A DNA stretch of 43,708 nucleotides from Bacteroidales bacterium. GTDB taxonomy: Bacteria; Bacteroidota; Bacteroidia; Bacteroidales; UBA4417. Under the pieces are notes generated by a model. It was given only the letters and a program-made list of their open reading frames with translations. It was not told the origin of the DNA and searched no databases. Of this stretch, positions 26,497 through 36,275 are shown piece by piece (the stretch's first letter is position 1; the number at the start of each line of letters is the position of its first letter). The stretch lies in contig JADJGZ010000043.1 in NCBI GenBank assembly GCA_016707785.1, positions 1-43,708 of the forward strand, in the 5' to 3' direction. A program made the position numbers and the translations under genes.

Positions 26497-28272
26497 ATGA
26501 AAACAACTTTAACAATTCTTACCTGTCTATTCCTGTATTCTTTTCTGCAAGCCCAGAATTCTGTAAGTTGGATACAATATACTGAAGGAATATCGATAGC
26601 TACCGATATGAATAATAATGTATATACAGTAAATTATGAATATAATCCCGGGGGGGATATACACCTTACAAAACGTAATGCTGATGGAGTATTCCAATGG
26701 GAATCAGTTTATGATAATACTGATCCTGTATTATTCGAATCCTCTACCTGGGTAGAAACAGATCATGCCGGTAACGTCATTGTTACCGGGACAATAAATT
26801 CAGGCTATTCAAACCCTGTAAAAGCAAATAGTATTGTCATGAAATATGACTCAAATGGCGTATTGCTTTGGAGAAACGTTTATGAAACTTTTTTTGATGG
26901 TTCTTATACAAAAAAATGCCTGGTTGATAATAACAATAACATTTATGTACTTGGGATGGGAAGTAGTTCCAACGGTTTCGTTACGAAAATCAAGAAATTT
27001 GCTCCGGATGGAACGGTATTATGGTCCTTTTTTGATAATGCAGGGATTGGTGTTGCTTTTAATTTTAAATTTTCGAGGGATAACAAGCTATTGATTGTTG
27101 GCAGATCCGCTTTTGGCAGCGTGAATGGGTTTGCCAAGATCGACCTGGATGGAAATCATATATGGAGTCAGACCGGACTCAATAGTGTAAATATTGGAGA
27201 TGCCGCGGGAGATTCAGAAGGTAATACCTATTTGACAACAGGAGAATATGTTTTCAATGGCGGGACACTGATTAAGAAATTAGACCCCGCAGGAACTCAA
27301 ACCTGGAGTAATGCCTTTCCCTTTGCAGGATTAAGAATCGAAGTCGGGAATGATAATCTGCCTGTCGTTTGCGGATTCCCAAATTCAGGCAGTGGAGGAG
27401 CAGCTTTCCTTAAAGTTGATCAAAATGGTAACCAGATCTGGTATAATGCCGATGCTGATGGGAGTGCCTATAACTTACTGATGCATGCACAGCTTAAGAT
27501 TGATGCTTACAACAATGCTTACCTGGCAGCCGGGACATTATTTGAAATGGCTATCTGTAAAATAAACCAGGAGGGTAATTCTATCTACACCCTTACAACT
27601 CCCGGAAGTTACGCCAATGGCTTTTCTATTGGTGCCGACAATAACATTTATGTGGTGGGGGGAGCTACAGCTAAAATAACGCAAACACCACCTCCCCAGG
27701 ATAAGATATTACAACTCTCTATTCTTCTTGAAGGATTATATACTGGTAATGGCTCCATGAGAAAAGCCCTCAATACTTCTGGGAATCAGTTTCCTGAAAA
27801 TATTGCCGACCAGATACAAATTGAACTCCACGATGCAACCAATTATAACACGCTGATCTTATCCCTGAATAATGTCAATTTGAATTGTGATGGAACCGCA
27901 ACCCTAATCATTCCATCCCAGTATAATGCCAACTACTTTCTCACCCTGAAACACAGGAACAGCCTGGAAATCGTTTCAGCTTCACCGGTTTCATTCGCAT
28001 CCAACGGAATAAGCTATTCCTTTGATCACTCAAATAAGGCATTCGGTTCAAAACTCAAAAGCAGTGCAGATGGAGCCTGGCTGGCATATTCAGGGGATAT
28101 TAACCAGGATGGAATTATTAATGAACTGGATATTCAACTGGTTTATGATCAAACAGCCCAATTTACAACAGGATATTCATCAACTGATTTGAATGGTGAT
28201 GCAGTTGTAGATGCTGAAGATTTAATATTGATCGATAATCAATTTGGGATTGTTCAGTCAGCAACTCCGTGA
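26497..28272 (+). CDS. Secreted beta-propeller-like protein with dockerin-like C-terminus
   Basis: A protein of 591 residues with a signal peptide (KTTLTILTCLFLYSFLQAQ). Residues about 30-400 hold repeated strands of SBBP/propeller type, with recurrent blocks such as VMKYDSNGVLLWRNVY, KIKKFAPDGTVLWSFF, KIDLDGNHIWSQT and KVDQNGNQIWYN. A beta-sandwich-like region follows. The end carries two EF-hand-like dockerin type repeats: GDINQDGIINELDIQLV and TDLNGDAVVDAEDLILI, whose Asp/Asn spacing fits calcium binding. No T9SS sorting domain follows. It stands 181 bp before the gingipain-like pair on the same strand with its own promoter box. Its role is unknown; in this phylum such dockerin-like ends are often found on surface proteins without cellulosomes. 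Confidence 0.75.
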   Translation: MKTTLTILTCLFLYSFLQAQNSVSWIQYTEGISIATDMNNNVYTVNYEYNPGGDIHLTKRNADGVFQWESVYDNTDPVLFESSTWVETDHAGNVIVTGTINSGYSNPVKANSIVMKYDSNGVLLWRNVYETFFDGSYTKKCLVDNNNNIYVLGMGSSSNGFVTKIKKFAPDGTVLWSFFDNAGIGVAFNFKFSRDNKLLIVGRSAFGSVNGFAKIDLDGNHIWSQTGLNSVNIGDAAGDSEGNTYLTTGEYVFNGGTLIKKLDPAGTQTWSNAFPFAGLRIEVGNDNLPVVCGFPNSGSGGAAFLKVDQNGNQIWYNADADGSAYNLLMHAQLKIDAYNNAYLAAGTLFEMAICKINQEGNSIYTLTTPGSYANGFSIGADNNIYVVGGATAKITQTPPPQDKILQLSILLEGLYTGNGSMRKALNTSGNQFPENIADQIQIELHDATNYNTLILSLNNVNLNCDGTATLIIPSQYNANYFLTLKHRNSLEIVSASPVSFASNGISYSFDHSNKAFGSKLKSSADGAWLAYSGDINQDGIINELDIQLVYDQTAQFTTGYSSTDLNGDAVVDAEDLILIDNQFGIVQSATP

Positions 28273-28410
28273 TCCGGGAACGATTCCTCCAATCCAATCA
28301 CCATCAGTCTTCGGTTGTTTTTTAGATGTTTTCTGAAAAGGAATATCATACATAATTTCTCAAATTAATTAAGAATTAATAATGAGTTTATTATTGTATT
28401 TAAAAAGATA

Positions 28411-28418
28411 TAACTTTG
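28411..28418 (+). promoter_or_regulatory. Minus-7 promoter box before the Kgp-like gene
   Basis: TAACTTTG, an exact TAnnTTTG match, lies 35 bp before the ATG at 28454 in an A+T-rich region. A TTG stands 14 bp upstream, closer than the usual minus-33 spacing. It would drive both peptidase genes. Confidence 0.5.
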
Positions 28419-28453
28419 TACTTCTTTCATGATTAACATTTAAACACAACCAC

Positions 28454-31400
28454 ATGAGAACCACCTGCTTACGAACTATCAAATTCACCCTTTCCTTACT
28501 GGCTTTTTTTAGTTTTTCTATTGTATTTGCCAATGGAGAGATTCAACTGATTCCTGGCAATCAAAACAGGCTTGATCTCACAGAGAACTCGAACCTTCGT
28601 ATCCAGGTAGTCAACACTTTTAACACCTTCCAGTTCCGCACCCAGGATTCAGAGCATGGATTGTTCTCCCAAATCCTTGCAGGAGGGTATTCAAAAAGCA
28701 GTATTATAGGTGATCCGGAGTTACCGGTAATGAGCAGACTCATTGAAGTTCCTGCAAATGCAACACCTGAGGTCAGAGTGGTTAGTTATACCCTGAAAGA
28801 ATACAAATTGAATGACCTTGGAATCATTGACAGGATTTTTCCGTTGCAAGCCCCAATGCCAAAGAGCCTGGGAACGCCCATTTCGTTTGCATATAATTCA
28901 GCAACCTATACTACAAATGAATTTTTAGGCGGGGAACTGGCAAAAGTTGAAATAGCCGGTTACATGCGAGGAGTTCGCCTTGCCAACCTGGTATTGTCTC
29001 CTGTTCAATACAACCCAGTTACCAATGTAATCAGGGTATATGACAACCTGGTAGTTGACGTTCGTTTTGCAGGCGCAGACATTACCATGACCGAAGAAAT
29101 TCGGGCCAAATATGATTCCCCCTATTTCAGAAGTATTTATAACAGGGTATTGAATTATCGTCCAATGGAAGTGGATCGCGATACCATGATGAAGCTTCCT
29201 GTAAAATATGTGATTGTTTCTCCTCCAATGTTCCAGGCTGCCTTACAACCTTTTGTTCAGTGGAAAACGAAAAAAGGGTTTACCGTTGTTGAGGCTTACA
29301 CTAATGATCCTGCCGTTGGTACTACCTTCAATTCAATCAAGGCATATCTTGAAGATATGTATACCTCGGCTACAGTATCCGATCCGGCTCCTTCCTTTGT
29401 TTTATTTGTAGGAGATGTGGCCCAAATTCCCGCCTACAACTGTAGCGGCCATGTGAGTGACCTTTATTACTGTGAATACAACGGCGATTTTCTGCCTGAA
29501 GTTTATTATGGTAGATTCTCTGCTACCAACCTTGCTCAACTGCAACCTCAGATTGACAAGACCCTGGAATACGAACAGTATTTGATGCCTGATCCTTCCT
29601 ACCTGAATGAATGTGTGATGGTAGCCGGTGCTGACGCCAGTTATGGACCAGTTTGGGGAAACGGACAGATCAATTATGGAACCACTTACTATTTCAACCC
29701 TGAACATAACCTGCTTTCACATACCTATCTCCAGCCAGAACCAGGTGGAGCAAATTATTCACAGAACATCCAGGCAGATATCAGCAATGGCGTTTGCTAT
29801 GCAAATTATACCGCCCATGGTTCTGTGTCCGGTTGGGCCGATCCTTCCTTTGATATCAGTGACATTGCCGGCATGACCAATGCCCACAAGTACAGCCTGA
29901 TGGTTGGAAACTGCTGTCAAACCAGTACATACAACCAGAACAGTTTTGCAGAAGAACTGCTCAGGGCAGTCGATAAAGGATCTTTGGGTTACATCGGTGC
30001 TTCCAATAACAGTTATTGGGATGAAGATTATTACTGGGGTGTTGGAGTAGGACAGATTGTGGTGAACCCAACCTATGAAGACCACGGATTAGGTGCCTAT
30101 GACCGCACCTTCCACGATCATGGTGAACCCTATTCTGACTGGTACTGCTCAATGGATCAGATGGTTTTTGCCGGCAACCTTGCCGTTCAGGAATCCAACT
30201 CAGGTATGAAACAGTATTATTGGGAGATCTATTGCCTGATGGGCGATCCTTCTCTTATGATCTATTTTTCTGAACCTCCTGCCTTAACGGTCAATTACAC
30301 CCCGCTACTTCCCCTTGGATCACCTGTATTTACTGTTCAGACTGAACCTTATGCCTATGTTGCCATTTCCAAGGATAACATATTACATGGTGCTGTTGAG
30401 GCCGACTCCAACGGGCTTGCTAACCTGGCTATTACTCCTTTCACAGAACCCGGATATGCTCATGTAGTTGTCACAAAACAAAACCGTCAGCCTTATATTG
30501 ATAGCCTGATGGTTGCATCACCTGAAGGACCTTACCTTGTGCTGGATTCATACCTTGTTAGGGATACTGATGGAAACAACAACCAGATGGCTGAATTTGG
30601 AGAACCACTTACAGTTGACCTTGGTCTCGAAAACTTCGGAAATGAGGATGCCGTAAATGCTGTTTCCACCCTAACCACCAATGACCCTTATGTAAGTATT
30701 ACATCCGGCGCTTATACCTGGCCACTTATCCAGAGCAATGGTTCAGCATCAGCTGAAAATGTATTTGCCATTCAGACCAACAACTATGTTCCTGACCAGC
30801 ATACAGGCAATTTTATCATTACTACAGTCGCCGACACTCAATCCTTTGTCTCCTATTTCAGCATTAAATTCTATGCTCCTGAACTTTTGGCCGGTACTTT
30901 CATGGTGAATGAAGCCACAGGTGGAAATGGAAACGGAATCATGGATGCCGGAGAAACCATCTATGTCACTGTCCCGACCTCAAATATTGGTCATTGCACC
31001 TCATCAGGGATTATTACCGAATTATTTACATTCGGAAATTATATCACCATCAATACCCCCGCACAAACACTGAGCCCACTGGCACCTGGAGCAAGTTCCG
31101 AGTCCACTTTCAGTTTTACGATCAGTCCTGATGCACCGCTGGGATATGAATTCTCCCTTTATTTTACAGCAAATGCCGGTCCGTACAATGCTATCTCAAA
31201 CCTGTTCCCTACCGTTGGTCCACAAGTTGAAGATTATGAAACAAACAATTTTACCAAGTATAGCTGGCGCATGAGCGGTAATCAGGGCTGGCGGATCAGC
31301 AACACTACAAAATATGAAGGAAACTATGGTTCCATGTCAGGTAACATCGGCAATTCACAACGTACTGAAATGTACCTGGATGTTGTAGTGATTTCTTCAG

Positions 31401-32380
31401 ATACACTCTCATTCTGGAGGAAGGTTTCTTCGGAAGACGGGTATGATTACCTTAAATTCTATCAGGATGGAGTTGAATTAGGCAGATGGTCAGGAAACAA
31501 AGAATGGGAGAAAGTCAGTTACATGATTTCTGCCGGCACCCATCGTTTTAGCTGGGCTTATGAAACTGATGAATCTACTTTAACCGGTCAAAATGCAGGC
31601 TGGGTTGACTATATCGAATTCCCTCCATTTAGCGAGAATCCTGCAGGTCCGCTTGCTGTAAATATACTCGCATTACCAGGTACTGTCTGCCCTGGCAGTT
31701 CCACTCAACTCTATGCTTTTGCAACAGGTGGAAGTGGCAATTACTCTTATGTATGGACCCCGGCATCGAGCCTGAGTGATCCCACTATTTTCAACCCTAT
31801 TGCTAACCCAACAGAATCTACAGATTATCATGTTGTGGTTACCAGCGGACTTTTCACTTCCAGTGGTAATATCCTCATTGAAATGGCTGAAATTCCTGCC
31901 ACCCCTGCAATTACCAACCAGGGAACCTACCTGATGTCATCTTCAGCCACCGGAAACCAATGGTATAACAGCCAGGGAATGATAGAGGGTGAAACCGGGC
32001 AAAACTTCACTCCTACTCATACAGATGCTTATTATGTCATCGTAACCAATACAGCCGGATGTCCATCCTTACCATCAAATGAGTTGTATTTTGGCTTTAC
32101 CGGAATTCAGCCTTCTGTTACGAACCAGGGACTAAAAGCATACCCGAATCCTTTTGGCAGCTTGTTAAGTATTGAATATGCTGTAACTGAAACCTCAGAT
32201 GTAAGGATTGCATTGTATAATGCGATCGGGGATGAAATAACATCAATCGCAGAAGGTGTTAAAACTCCGGGCAACTACAAGTTAAAAATTGAGACAACCA
32301 ACCTTTCTAATGGTGTTTATTATATTAAGCGCTTTAGCGGGAATGATATACAAGTCCTGAAAGTGGTCCATAACAGGTAA
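28454..32380 (+). CDS. Gingipain K-like C25 cysteine peptidase with T9SS sorting domain
   Basis: A 1308-residue secreted protease. After a signal peptide (residues 1-26) comes a C25 propeptide (GDPELPVMSRLIEVP at 86-100), then a catalytic domain (about 250-600) that resembles P. gingivalis Kgp more than Rgp. By comparison from memory, the triad is Asp394 (AGADA), His455 (NYTAHGS) and Cys488 (VGNCCQT). The Lys-binding residues Thr453 and Asp525 (SYWDEDYYW) match Kgp Thr442 and Asp516. An Ig-like fold after the catalytic domain contains AYVAISKDNILHG, as in Kgp. Further repeats of beta-sandwich type, a MAM/cleaved-adhesin-like domain (about 935-1060) and an Ig-like domain follow. A type A sorting domain from about residue 1230 (AYPNPFG onward) directs T9SS export. 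It is 48 bp before the Rgp-like gene. Lys specificity is inferred, not shown. Confidence 0.92.
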   Translation: MRTTCLRTIKFTLSLLAFFSFSIVFANGEIQLIPGNQNRLDLTENSNLRIQVVNTFNTFQFRTQDSEHGLFSQILAGGYSKSSIIGDPELPVMSRLIEVPANATPEVRVVSYTLKEYKLNDLGIIDRIFPLQAPMPKSLGTPISFAYNSATYTTNEFLGGELAKVEIAGYMRGVRLANLVLSPVQYNPVTNVIRVYDNLVVDVRFAGADITMTEEIRAKYDSPYFRSIYNRVLNYRPMEVDRDTMMKLPVKYVIVSPPMFQAALQPFVQWKTKKGFTVVEAYTNDPAVGTTFNSIKAYLEDMYTSATVSDPAPSFVLFVGDVAQIPAYNCSGHVSDLYYCEYNGDFLPEVYYGRFSATNLAQLQPQIDKTLEYEQYLMPDPSYLNECVMVAGADASYGPVWGNGQINYGTTYYFNPEHNLLSHTYLQPEPGGANYSQNIQADISNGVCYANYTAHGSVSGWADPSFDISDIAGMTNAHKYSLMVGNCCQTSTYNQNSFAEELLRAVDKGSLGYIGASNNSYWDEDYYWGVGVGQIVVNPTYEDHGLGAYDRTFHDHGEPYSDWYCSMDQMVFAGNLAVQESNSGMKQYYWEIYCLMGDPSLMIYFSEPPALTVNYTPLLPLGSPVFTVQTEPYAYVAISKDNILHGAVEADSNGLANLAITPFTEPGYAHVVVTKQNRQPYIDSLMVASPEGPYLVLDSYLVRDTDGNNNQMAEFGEPLTVDLGLENFGNEDAVNAVSTLTTNDPYVSITSGAYTWPLIQSNGSASAENVFAIQTNNYVPDQHTGNFIITTVADTQSFVSYFSIKFYAPELLAGTFMVNEATGGNGNGIMDAGETIYVTVPTSNIGHCTSSGIITELFTFGNYITINTPAQTLSPLAPGASSESTFSFTISPDAPLGYEFSLYFTANAGPYNAISNLFPTVGPQVEDYETNNFTKYSWRMSGNQGWRISNTTKYEGNYGSMSGNIGNSQRTEMYLDVVVISSDTLSFWRKVSSEDGYDYLKFYQDGVELGRWSGNKEWEKVSYMISAGTHRFSWAYETDESTLTGQNAGWVDYIEFPPFSENPAGPLAVNILALPGTVCPGSSTQLYAFATGGSGNYSYVWTPASSLSDPTIFNPIANPTESTDYHVVVTSGLFTSSGNILIEMAEIPATPAITNQGTYLMSSSATGNQWYNSQGMIEGETGQNFTPTHTDAYYVIVTNTAGCPSLPSNELYFGFTGIQPSVTNQGLKAYPNPFGSLLSIEYAVTETSDVRIALYNAIGDEITSIAEGVKTPGNYKLKIETTNLSNGVYYIKRFSGNDIQVLKVVHNR

Positions 32381-32428
32381 ACAAAGGACTTAACCGACCA
32401 GCCCTCAACCTTCAACCAAAAAACTTTT

Positions 32429-35400
32429 ATGAAAAACGCGTTCTTTCTATTGTTACTTGTCTCCTTTATTGGATTTGCCAATGCCGGCAATTGGACTCCT
32501 ATTCGATCCCAGCAACCGGTAGATGCAAAAACTGAATTGATCAGTTCAGATGTTCAGAACAACCTTATCCATTTCCAGGTAGACGGTTTCTTTCTGAACC
32601 CGGTTAAAACGCCCAGGGGTGAAGCATTTACAGTATCTGTAGGTGATGCCTCCCAGTTATTGATGAAGGATGCCCCGGACCTGCCTAAACTCACGGCCTC
32701 ACTGATCATACCGGATATGGCATTAATGGAGGTAGAAGTGGTTAGTTCAGAGTATGTGGAGTTTAATAATTTACTTATAGCCCCATCCAAAGGCAACCTG
32801 AGCAGGACTACTGATCCTGCAAGCATCGCCTATGAATTCGGAAGGCCATATAATGAAAATCAATTTTTCCCTGCTCAACTGTCAGAATTGCGCAGCCCTT
32901 TTATCCTGAGGGATTACAGGGGACAAACTGTCGTGGTAAATCCTTTTGTATACAACCCGGTCACCAAAGTTCTCAGGGTTTATACAGATATTACCGTAAG
33001 GGTGTATCAGGCAGGAACCAGTCCATTCAATGCTTTCAACCGGAATGGTTTCCCGGCTAAGGTGGATCCGGATTTTGCCGGAACATACCAGCATCAGTTC
33101 CTCAACACAATGTCCATGGATTATACCCCTCTGAATGACTATGGCAGGATGCTCATCATCAGCCACGGTCCGTTTATGAGTGCCATGCAGCCCTTTGTCG
33201 ACTGGAAAAACAGCATGGGTATTCAGACTGAGATGGTAGATGTTGCTACTATTGGAGTAAATGCCACAGCTATTAAAGATTTTGTTGCAAATTATTATAA
33301 TACCAATGGACTCACCTTCTTACTGCTCATTGGTGACGGTCCGCAAATACCCACCAATACAACAGGAAGCCTCGGTGGCCCATCAGATGTTGCTTATGGA
33401 TATATCGTGGGGAATGATCATTATCCTGATGTTTTTGTAGGACGATTCAGTGCAGAAAATGCAGAACACGTAACCACAATGGTTCAAAGAACCCTTGAAT
33501 ATGAACGTGATCCTTATACCAGTGTTGACTGGATGTCGAAGGGTATTGGTATTGCTTCTGACCAGGGTCCGGGAGATGATAATGAATATGATTACCAGCA
33601 TATACGTAATATTCGTACCAAGCTGATGGCTTTTACTTATTCAGGTGTTTCTGAACTTTATGATGGATCACAAGGTGGAGAAGACCAATCAGGAAACCCA
33701 ACTGCTGCTTCTGTTTCAACAGTGGTAAATGCTGGATCTTCCATTATCAACTATACCGGTCATGGAAGTCAGACTTCATGGGGAACGACGGGTTTCTCCA
33801 ACACCAATGTGAATCAGCTTACCAATAACCATATGTGGCCATTTATTCTGAGCGTTGCTTGTGTGAATGGTGATTTTGTCAGTGGCACCTGTTTTGCTGA
33901 AGCCTGGCTGAGGGCCAAGAATACCACAGGTCCTACCGGTGCTGTAGCTACAGTGATGTCAACCATTAATCAGAGTTGGGATCCGCCAATGGCAGGCCAG
34001 GATGAAATGGACGACCTGCTGGTAGGTACATTTCCAGACAATATCAAGCGCACTTTCGGCGGTCTGACCATGAATGGATGTTATAAAATGAATGAAGAAT
34101 ATGGTGCCGGCGGTGATGAAATGACCGATACCTGGACCATATTTGGCGACCCTTCATTACTGGTTCGGACTGACGAACCTACCTTGCTGGTAGTAAACCA
34201 CGATGAGCAGGTTTTCCTTGGTTCCTCCAGCTTCACATTGAATTGCAATACTGACGGCGCTCTTGTAGGGTTAAGTATGAACAATGAATTCATGGGTTCA
34301 GGATTCATATCAAATGGAAGCCTGACCATTTCCTTCCCGGCTATGCAGACCCCGGATACAATGCATGTTGTAATCACAGCTTTTAACAAGCTTCCTTACG
34401 AAACAGATGTTGCCATTATTCCAAACAACGGGCCTTATCTCATTTATAATAATAACATCGTTCATGATGTGGCCTTCAATAATAACGGACAGGCTGATTT
34501 TGGAGAAACAGTTACCCTCGACCTTGCACTGAATAATATTGGAGTACTTGCTGCAAATGATGTGCAGGTAGATGTGACAACAACGGATGCTTTTATTACC
34601 CTGATTGATTCCACTGAAATTTATACTGTTGTTCCGGCTGGAGATACCACCGCTGTAGAGAATGCCTTTAGCTTTACATTGCTGAATACCATTCCCGATC
34701 TTCATGTGATCCCCTTCCATTTTGTGGCCAGTGACGGAACAGATTCATGGAGTGGCAATTTCACAGTTACTGCTCATGCCGGCGTACTGAAGTTTTCTTC
34801 ATTTGATATTGATGACTCCAATGGCAATAATAACGGGAAAGCTGATCCGGGTGAAACCTTCGACCTTTTTGTAACGATAAATAATGCAGGAACAGCGCCT
34901 GTTACGAATGTATCAGGGCAAATTTCCCTGAATGATCCCTGGCTTACCCTTTCTTCTGCAGCTGTTCAGAACTACGGAGATCTTGGACCCGGAATGAATG
35001 ACGAAAGAGTTTATACCCTGGTAGCAGATGAAAATGCTCCCAATGGGCACGTTGTGCCTTGTGCATACCTGATGACTGCCGACCTCGGACTTAACACCGC
35101 CACCTCTTTCAATGTGATTATAGGCCAGATTCCTGTAGCCGTTATCGACCTCGATATGAATGGCAATTCAGGGCCGATGATGCTAAACGCACTCATTGCC
35201 AACAATGTGTTTGCTGAATACAAGAATGTGATGCCTGCTGATATCAGTGGCTACCAGACCATCTTTGTCTGCCTGGGCACAAGCAATAAAAAGCATGTGC
35301 TTACCTCCACAGAAGGACAGAAACTTGCTGATTTCTTAACGGCAGGTGGAAAACTGTATATGGAAGGTGGCGACACATGGTATTATGATACCAAAACAGC

Positions 35401-36253
35401 TGTCCATCCTATGTTCAAAGCCAATGGTGTAATGGATGGTGGCAATGACCTCTCTGTTGAAACAGGACAGGCCGGCACCTTCTGCGACAGCCTCTCCTTT
35501 GCTTTTGCTGGAGATAATGAATTTATTGATCATATAGCCCCGATTGCTCCCGCATTCAGCATCTTCAAGAACAATATGCCTGTGTATATTTCAGCCATTG
35601 CTTATGATGCAGGAACCTATCGTTCTATTGCTTCCGCTTTTGAATTTGGAGGACTAACCAGTGGAGATTTCCCATCCACCAGGAATGAGTATATGCGCAG
35701 GATTATTGAATTCTTCGGAGTTCTTTCAACACCTCTTGCAGCCAATTTTATGGGTAGCCCTATCAATGTATGCGAAGGCGGAACTGTTACCTTCAACAAT
35801 TATTCAACCGGGGGAGCCAATGCATGGCAATGGTCATTCCCTGGCGGAGACCCTGAAACGAGTACCGATCCGGCTCCTGCTGTAACCTATGCATTACCGG
35901 GATTATATGATGTTACGCTGATTGTTTCCAATGGACAATACAGCGACACCCTGGTAAAACCTTCATACGTTTGGGTTGAATACTGCACTGGTTTGAATGA
36001 AATGAAAGCTTCAAAACCTTCCGTTTATCCTAATCCTGCTGCAAATGAAGCTACCATTCACACCGGCAATCTGACAGGAATCATTCGTGTTAGTATTTCC
36101 GATGCTAAAGGACAGGTATCAATGCTACCTACAATAATTCCTGCAGGTAAAGAATACCTACTTGATGTATCAGGACTTTCTGAAGGAATCTATATGGTAA
36201 GACTCAGCAATGATACGGAACAACATGTTCTGAAATTGATGATTCATAGATAG
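32429..36253 (+). CDS. Gingipain R-like C25 cysteine peptidase with T9SS sorting domain
   Basis: A 1274-residue secreted protease. Signal peptide 1-19 and a propeptide to about 231 are followed by a catalytic domain beginning with YTPLNDYGRML, aligned with the mature N-terminus of RgpB. Catalytic His445 (NYTGHGSQTSWGT) and Cys478 (VACVNGDF) are present. Asp388 in N-E-Y-D-Y-Q-H aligns with RgpB Asp163, which gives Arg specificity. STINQSW, PPMAGQDEMDDLL and RTFGGLTMNG are near matches to Rgp. The position of RgpB Glu152 appears to be Asp378 or Gln379. After the immunoglobulin-like domain come CARDB-like repeats, a GATase-like fold region (about 908-1090), a PKD domain (about 1110-1190) and a T9SS type A sorting domain (about 1195-1274). 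It is probably cotranscribed with the Kgp-like gene. Confidence 0.92.
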   Translation: MKNAFFLLLLVSFIGFANAGNWTPIRSQQPVDAKTELISSDVQNNLIHFQVDGFFLNPVKTPRGEAFTVSVGDASQLLMKDAPDLPKLTASLIIPDMALMEVEVVSSEYVEFNNLLIAPSKGNLSRTTDPASIAYEFGRPYNENQFFPAQLSELRSPFILRDYRGQTVVVNPFVYNPVTKVLRVYTDITVRVYQAGTSPFNAFNRNGFPAKVDPDFAGTYQHQFLNTMSMDYTPLNDYGRMLIISHGPFMSAMQPFVDWKNSMGIQTEMVDVATIGVNATAIKDFVANYYNTNGLTFLLLIGDGPQIPTNTTGSLGGPSDVAYGYIVGNDHYPDVFVGRFSAENAEHVTTMVQRTLEYERDPYTSVDWMSKGIGIASDQGPGDDNEYDYQHIRNIRTKLMAFTYSGVSELYDGSQGGEDQSGNPTAASVSTVVNAGSSIINYTGHGSQTSWGTTGFSNTNVNQLTNNHMWPFILSVACVNGDFVSGTCFAEAWLRAKNTTGPTGAVATVMSTINQSWDPPMAGQDEMDDLLVGTFPDNIKRTFGGLTMNGCYKMNEEYGAGGDEMTDTWTIFGDPSLLVRTDEPTLLVVNHDEQVFLGSSSFTLNCNTDGALVGLSMNNEFMGSGFISNGSLTISFPAMQTPDTMHVVITAFNKLPYETDVAIIPNNGPYLIYNNNIVHDVAFNNNGQADFGETVTLDLALNNIGVLAANDVQVDVTTTDAFITLIDSTEIYTVVPAGDTTAVENAFSFTLLNTIPDLHVIPFHFVASDGTDSWSGNFTVTAHAGVLKFSSFDIDDSNGNNNGKADPGETFDLFVTINNAGTAPVTNVSGQISLNDPWLTLSSAAVQNYGDLGPGMNDERVYTLVADENAPNGHVVPCAYLMTADLGLNTATSFNVIIGQIPVAVIDLDMNGNSGPMMLNALIANNVFAEYKNVMPADISGYQTIFVCLGTSNKKHVLTSTEGQKLADFLTAGGKLYMEGGDTWYYDTKTAVHPMFKANGVMDGGNDLSVETGQAGTFCDSLSFAFAGDNEFIDHIAPIAPAFSIFKNNMPVYISAIAYDAGTYRSIASAFEFGGLTSGDFPSTRNEYMRRIIEFFGVLSTPLAANFMGSPINVCEGGTVTFNNYSTGGANAWQWSFPGGDPETSTDPAPAVTYALPGLYDVTLIVSNGQYSDTLVKPSYVWVEYCTGLNEMKASKPSVYPNPAANEATIHTGNLTGIIRVSISDAKGQVSMLPTIIPAGKEYLLDVSGLSEGIYMVRLSNDTEQHVLKLMIHR

Positions 36254-36275
36254 AATAAGAGAAATTTAGATTAGC

